Assembly (NCBI GenBank): GCA_903937325.1
Contig: CAIZYV010000059.1
Location: forward strand, 1 to 7,991
Length of the DNA stretch: 7,991 nt
Direction: 5' to 3'
Source of the DNA: Candidatus Falkowiibacteriota bacterium
GTDB taxonomy: Bacteria; Patescibacteriota; Patescibacteriia; Patescibacteriales; UBA12465
The translations under genes were made by a program, and so were the position numbers. The notes below the pieces were generated by a model. It ran no database searches, was not told the DNA's origin, and saw only the letters and a list, made by a program, of their open reading frames with translations. Positions 5,448-7,991 of the stretch are shown here, one piece after another. The first letter of the stretch is position 1; every line of letters begins with the position of its first letter.

Positions 5448-5861
5448 ATGAAAAAAAGAAAGTTAATTTTTAAATATAGTTTTCGTTTTTGGCGACGCTT
5501 GATTAATACTTGGTCATTTTTATTTTTTGCGCTGATTATTTCTGATTTTATTCATGGTAATGCTTATGAGGAAGTCTTAAATGCCGTTGCGTCTATTTAT
5601 ATTGGTATTTTAGCGATTTATGTTAGTAATAAAGAATTTGAGCGTTGGTATGATCATCACGAAGAGAGTCATCCCGGTGAAATATTCGTTGTTATTTGGT
5701 CGGGGCTGATTATTTCTTTATTGATTTTGGATTTTTTGTTAGGATCTTCTTATAAACTGCCGAATGCCGCTATCTCTGCTTACATTTCCGTTCTAACCAT
5801 CCTGGTAATTACGAGGAAGTCTAAAGAGATGTATAGTTTACGTAAACGTAAAACAAAGTAA
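5448..5861 (+). CDS. Small membrane protein of two repeated helix hairpins
   Basis: I do not recognise a family for this 137-aa protein. It starts with a very basic stretch (MKKRKLIFKYSFRFWRR) and contains four hydrophobic segments, roughly 22-35, 45-60, 79-98 and 106-121. Residues 22-68 and 84-129 resemble each other. Both halves begin W-S-x-L, carry a D-F pair inside the first helix (D33-F34, D95-F96), then G-x-x-Y, N-A (45-46, 106-107), Y-I, and end in a basic segment and tyrosine (Y68, Y129). The linker DHHEESHPGE (69-78) is rich in His and Glu. It follows the DUF2231 gene after 6 bases and shares its transcript. Confidence 0.75.
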   Translation: MKKRKLIFKYSFRFWRRLINTWSFLFFALIISDFIHGNAYEEVLNAVASIYIGILAIYVSNKEFERWYDHHEESHPGEIFVVIWSGLIISLLILDFLLGSSYKLPNAAISAYISVLTILVITRKSKEMYSLRKRKTK

Positions 5862-5886
5862 GAGTTATATTTTATTCTTTATTTTT

Positions 5887-5908
5887 AAGCCTCGAAAGAG
5901 GCTTTTTT
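5887..5908 (+). terminator. Rho-independent terminator after the small membrane protein
   Basis: AAGCCTC-GAAA-GAGGCTT is a 7-bp stem with a stable GAAA tetraloop, ending in six T. It closes the transcript of the two membrane protein genes. Confidence 0.9.
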
Positions 5909-5909
5909 G

Positions 5910-5938
5910 TTTAATCAGGCCAGCCTTTGTGATATAAT
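5910..5938 (+). promoter_or_regulatory. Extended -10 promoter of the glycosyltransferase
   Basis: TGATATAAT (5930-5938) is a perfect extended -10 (TG-N-TATAAT). The -35 is weak: TTTAAT at 5910-5915 with a 17-bp spacer. Transcription would start near 5945, which rules out the in-frame TTG at 5907 as the start codon. Confidence 0.7.
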
Positions 5939-5966
5939 TATTTTAATAATGGTAAAATTATATATC

Positions 5967-7550
5967 ATGAAATTATTTACTAAATTCACATTTTTAGATA
6001 AACCTTATTTTCTGCTTAGTCTGATTATCCTGCTTGGTTTATTTTTACGTTGTTTTAACTTATCTCAGCCGTATTGGGGGGATGAAATTTTAAGTTTGCA
6101 GATTGTGAAGCACTATCATGCTAATTTAGCTGGCATGATCCAGTATCTGAGGATGGTCGAAGTTCATCCACCTTTGTATTATTTTCTTCTTTTTGCTTGG
6201 ACTCATCTTTTTGGTTTTACAGAAGCAGCTGTCCGTAGTTTGTCTCTAATTTTTGGTTTAGCGATGTTACCTTTATCTTATGTTTTAGGTAAAGAGCTTT
6301 GGCATAATACTCGAGCCGCTTTATTATCGGCTTTAATTGTTGCCGTTTTGCCTATACAAATAATATTTAGTCAGGAAGCTAGACCTTATATTATTTTTTC
6401 TTTCTTTGGTCTCCTGTGTTTTTATTGGATTTGGCTATATTGCCATCAGGGCGACGTTAGAAGATTAATTTATTTTTCCTTAGCTGCGCTTATCGGCCTT
6501 TATCTTCATTATTCTTTTGTTTTTATTCTTGCCCCGCTATTTTTATGGTGGATAATTATGATTATTAAACAAAAGAATTTTAGTGAATTTCGCCGTGTTT
6601 TAGCTGTAATTTCTATTCTTTTTCTGGCTTTTTATTGGTGGTTATCCGACTTATTCTATAAGATTGTTCTGGGTGAATATGAGCTTTTTGGTTTATTAAG
6701 AAGCAGTAATGATTTGCGGCTTTCATCTATTTTTGAATCGTCTTTAAATCAGCTAATTTGGACCACAAAACTGCTGCAGATTTTGCCCATCGAAATATTC
6801 GCTACTATTCTGGCTAAATGTCTAATATTTTTTTCTATTCTTAAGCTAGCTAGTTATAAGGATGATAAGAAAAAAATGACTGCTTTTTTTAGTCTGCTTT
6901 TTCTAGCAGCTATTTCTTTTTCCTTATTTCTTTTTTTCCCTCAATCGCAAAATTATATCAGTATTTACGAAAAACATATTATTTGGCTATCAGTTTTATT
7001 GTCTTTGCTTATTGCTGGCGTTGCTTCTAATTTGCAGATTAAACAATCTGCCGTTTTAATCTCTTTTGTTTTAATTAGTTTTATTCCTTTCAATGCGAAG
7101 ATTTTGATGAGCCGCTATACTTTTGATAAAGACAGGGCGCATAAAAATATTGCTGAACAAATAAATGAATCTTATCGGATCGGCGATATCGTTATTGATA
7201 ATTTTTCTTATGATCGCAGTAATCTTAACTATTATCTTAATAGTCATATCTCTGCCTATGGCTTTTATCCTCCTCAGTTGCTTGATTGGCGCTTAGATAG
7301 CTACGTTAGTCGAGAAACTATCGGTTTTTTAGAAAATGAAGCACAGTCACGAATTTTTCCTTTTAGTGCGGCGGAACGCGAACAGAAATTAAAATATATT
7401 ATCGATCAATCGGGGGCCAAACGTATTTGGCTCGCTTACGCTGATTATCAAGATTATGGTTTAAAATCCTGGCTGGATAATAATGGCTGGCGTCACGCCT
7501 TGTATTCTATTGATCGTTTTTCTCCATTAGATTTGTATGTGAAGAAATAA
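5967..7550 (+). CDS. GT-C glycosyltransferase (PMT/ArnT-like, GT39/GT83 type)
   Basis: The 527-aa membrane protein matches the PMT_2-type GT-C fold, which moves a sugar from a polyprenyl-phosphate donor to a lipid or protein outside the membrane. After the first helix comes QPYWGDE with Asp39 and Glu40, the acidic motif of the first outer loop. VHPPLYY follows with His67, and SQEARPY stands at 135-141. About a dozen hydrophobic helices run to about residue 380. A soluble C-terminal part of about 145 residues follows. Donor and acceptor cannot be told. The start is uncertain: ATG 5967 gives a leader of about 20 bases, and ATG 5949 (6 residues longer) would be nearly leaderless. It stands alone between its own promoter and a convergent gene, with no terminator visible at its 3' end. 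Confidence 0.85.
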   Translation: MKLFTKFTFLDKPYFLLSLIILLGLFLRCFNLSQPYWGDEILSLQIVKHYHANLAGMIQYLRMVEVHPPLYYFLLFAWTHLFGFTEAAVRSLSLIFGLAMLPLSYVLGKELWHNTRAALLSALIVAVLPIQIIFSQEARPYIIFSFFGLLCFYWIWLYCHQGDVRRLIYFSLAALIGLYLHYSFVFILAPLFLWWIIMIIKQKNFSEFRRVLAVISILFLAFYWWLSDLFYKIVLGEYELFGLLRSSNDLRLSSIFESSLNQLIWTTKLLQILPIEIFATILAKCLIFFSILKLASYKDDKKKMTAFFSLLFLAAISFSLFLFFPQSQNYISIYEKHIIWLSVLLSLLIAGVASNLQIKQSAVLISFVLISFIPFNAKILMSRYTFDKDRAHKNIAEQINESYRIGDIVIDNFSYDRSNLNYYLNSHISAYGFYPPQLLDWRLDSYVSRETIGFLENEAQSRIFPFSAAEREQKLKYIIDQSGAKRIWLAYADYQDYGLKSWLDNNGWRHALYSIDRFSPLDLYVKK

Positions 7551-7941
7551 ATGTTAATAGGATAATCAATCTTAATTTAATAAATGCTCTAATAATTTTA
7601 ATATTCACTTGCACAGCCTTAGGATTTTTTAAGACACCAGAAAGCATGGCTATTCCGTGTTCAGTAAAAACTAGTGGTGGTTTTCTTGTCCCGCCCCAAC
7701 TTGAAGTCACAAATTGTGATATCAAGTTGGTCGATTCTTGTTTATTACCTTGTAAAACCCCAAATTGCGATTTCCAATAGAACATTTCTTCTTTACTAAG
7801 CTGAAACATAAAATCTGACGGGAAACGATTAATATTTCTCTTGACGGCTTGATTAAGCACCATAGTTTTCACTCCATAAAGCTCAGCCAAGTCTTTATCC
7901 ATCATCACCTTTCTCCCTCTAACTAAAAATATGCGGCCCAT
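7507..7941 (-). CDS. ORF6N-domain protein, probably truncated
   Basis: The protein of 144 codons carries the ORF6N DNA-binding domain, found in phage and mobile-element regulators. RGRKVMMDKDLAELYGV (residues 8-24), LNQAVKRNINRFPSDFMFQL (29-48) and VFTEHGIAML (91-100) are its hallmarks, and RAFIKLR (118-124) normally leads into a longer helical C-terminal part. Here likeness weakens after residue 124 and the last 15 codons overlap the glycosyltransferase end by 44 bases. At the front, six codons before the ATG read IPSELI, a usual lead-in for this family, but an in-frame TAA (7962-7960) stands before them. The gene therefore looks shortened at the 3' end and possibly stopped near the 5' end; it may be a pseudogene. 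ORF6N genes are also common as solitary chromosomal genes. Confidence 0.75.
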   Translation of the reverse strand: MGRIFLVRGRKVMMDKDLAELYGVKTMVLNQAVKRNINRFPSDFMFQLSKEEMFYWKSQFGVLQGNKQESTNLISQFVTSSWGGTRKPPLVFTEHGIAMLSGVLKNPKAVQVNIKIIRAFIKLRLIILLTFISSHTNLMEKNDQ

Positions 7942-7991
7942 AATCAGTTCGCTTGGTATTTATATTATGTCTTGTATTTGTTGTTTATCTA

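Noticed and set aside
7507..7570. Residues SSHTNLMEKNDQ as a genuine ORF6N C-terminal helix
   Set aside because: They slightly resemble the family tail, but the bases are the antisense of the glycosyltransferase C-terminus, which reads well as coding, so chance likeness is more probable.
1..7991. UGA recoded as glycine or tryptophan
   Set aside because: The Nudix gene ends in a TGA that overlaps the next start codon, and every gene is complete under the standard bacterial code.
1..7991. CRISPR array, insertion sequence or attachment site at the tRNA genes
   Set aside because: No spaced direct repeats, transposase or integrase reading frame, or duplicated tRNA 3' ends were seen in the window.

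Overview
The window is AT-rich with tightly packed genes. It reads as a chromosomal segment of a small-genome bacterium of the Candidate Phyla Radiation (Patescibacteria) type. This is an inference from the following: single scattered tRNA genes that lack an encoded CCA end; short rho-independent terminators; start codons without a recognisable Shine-Dalgarno sequence at essentially every gene; a GT-C membrane glycosyltransferase; an ORF6N-domain protein; and short uncharacterised membrane proteins. UGA appears to be a normal stop, because the Nudix gene ends in TGA inside an ATGA overlap. That argues against the lineages that recode UGA.

Left block, minus strand, 1-3739. Read in the direction of transcription, it has two parts. 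The first is tRNA-Arg(CCG) with a near-consensus promoter, a Nudix hydrolase, and a sulfotransferase-like gene. The last two overlap by 4 bases, and no terminator separates the tRNA from the Nudix gene, so a tRNA-mRNA transcript is likely. The second part is tRNA-Asp(GTC) with its own promoter and terminator, a GNAT acetyltransferase, an RBBP9/YdeN-type serine hydrolase, and tRNA-Ser(TGA) with its terminator. The 260-base stretch 1474-1733 has no conventional gene. It holds the tRNA-Asp promoter, a near-perfect palindrome in the tRNA leader, and a 54-codon open stretch continuing the sulfotransferase frame past its stop.

Right block, plus strand, 3809-7550. A sigma70-type promoter carrying two tandem Fur/PerR-like boxes drives a two-gene oxidative-stress operon: a PerR-like Fur-family regulator and an AhpC-type 2-Cys peroxiredoxin, closed by a terminator. 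The regulator keeps all five residues that align with the PerR regulatory metal site but lacks all four structural-zinc cysteines. Next come a DUF2231-like membrane protein and a small membrane protein made of two similar two-helix halves, also closed by a terminator, and then a 12-helix-type GT-C (PMT/ArnT-like) glycosyltransferase. A convergent minus-strand ORF6N gene at the right edge overlaps the glycosyltransferase by 44 bases and shows signs of decay at both ends.

The best-supported unusual item is the autoregulated, apparently zinc-site-free PerR-like/AhpC module. The sulfotransferase-Nudix pair and the duplicated membrane protein are the least characterised parts.
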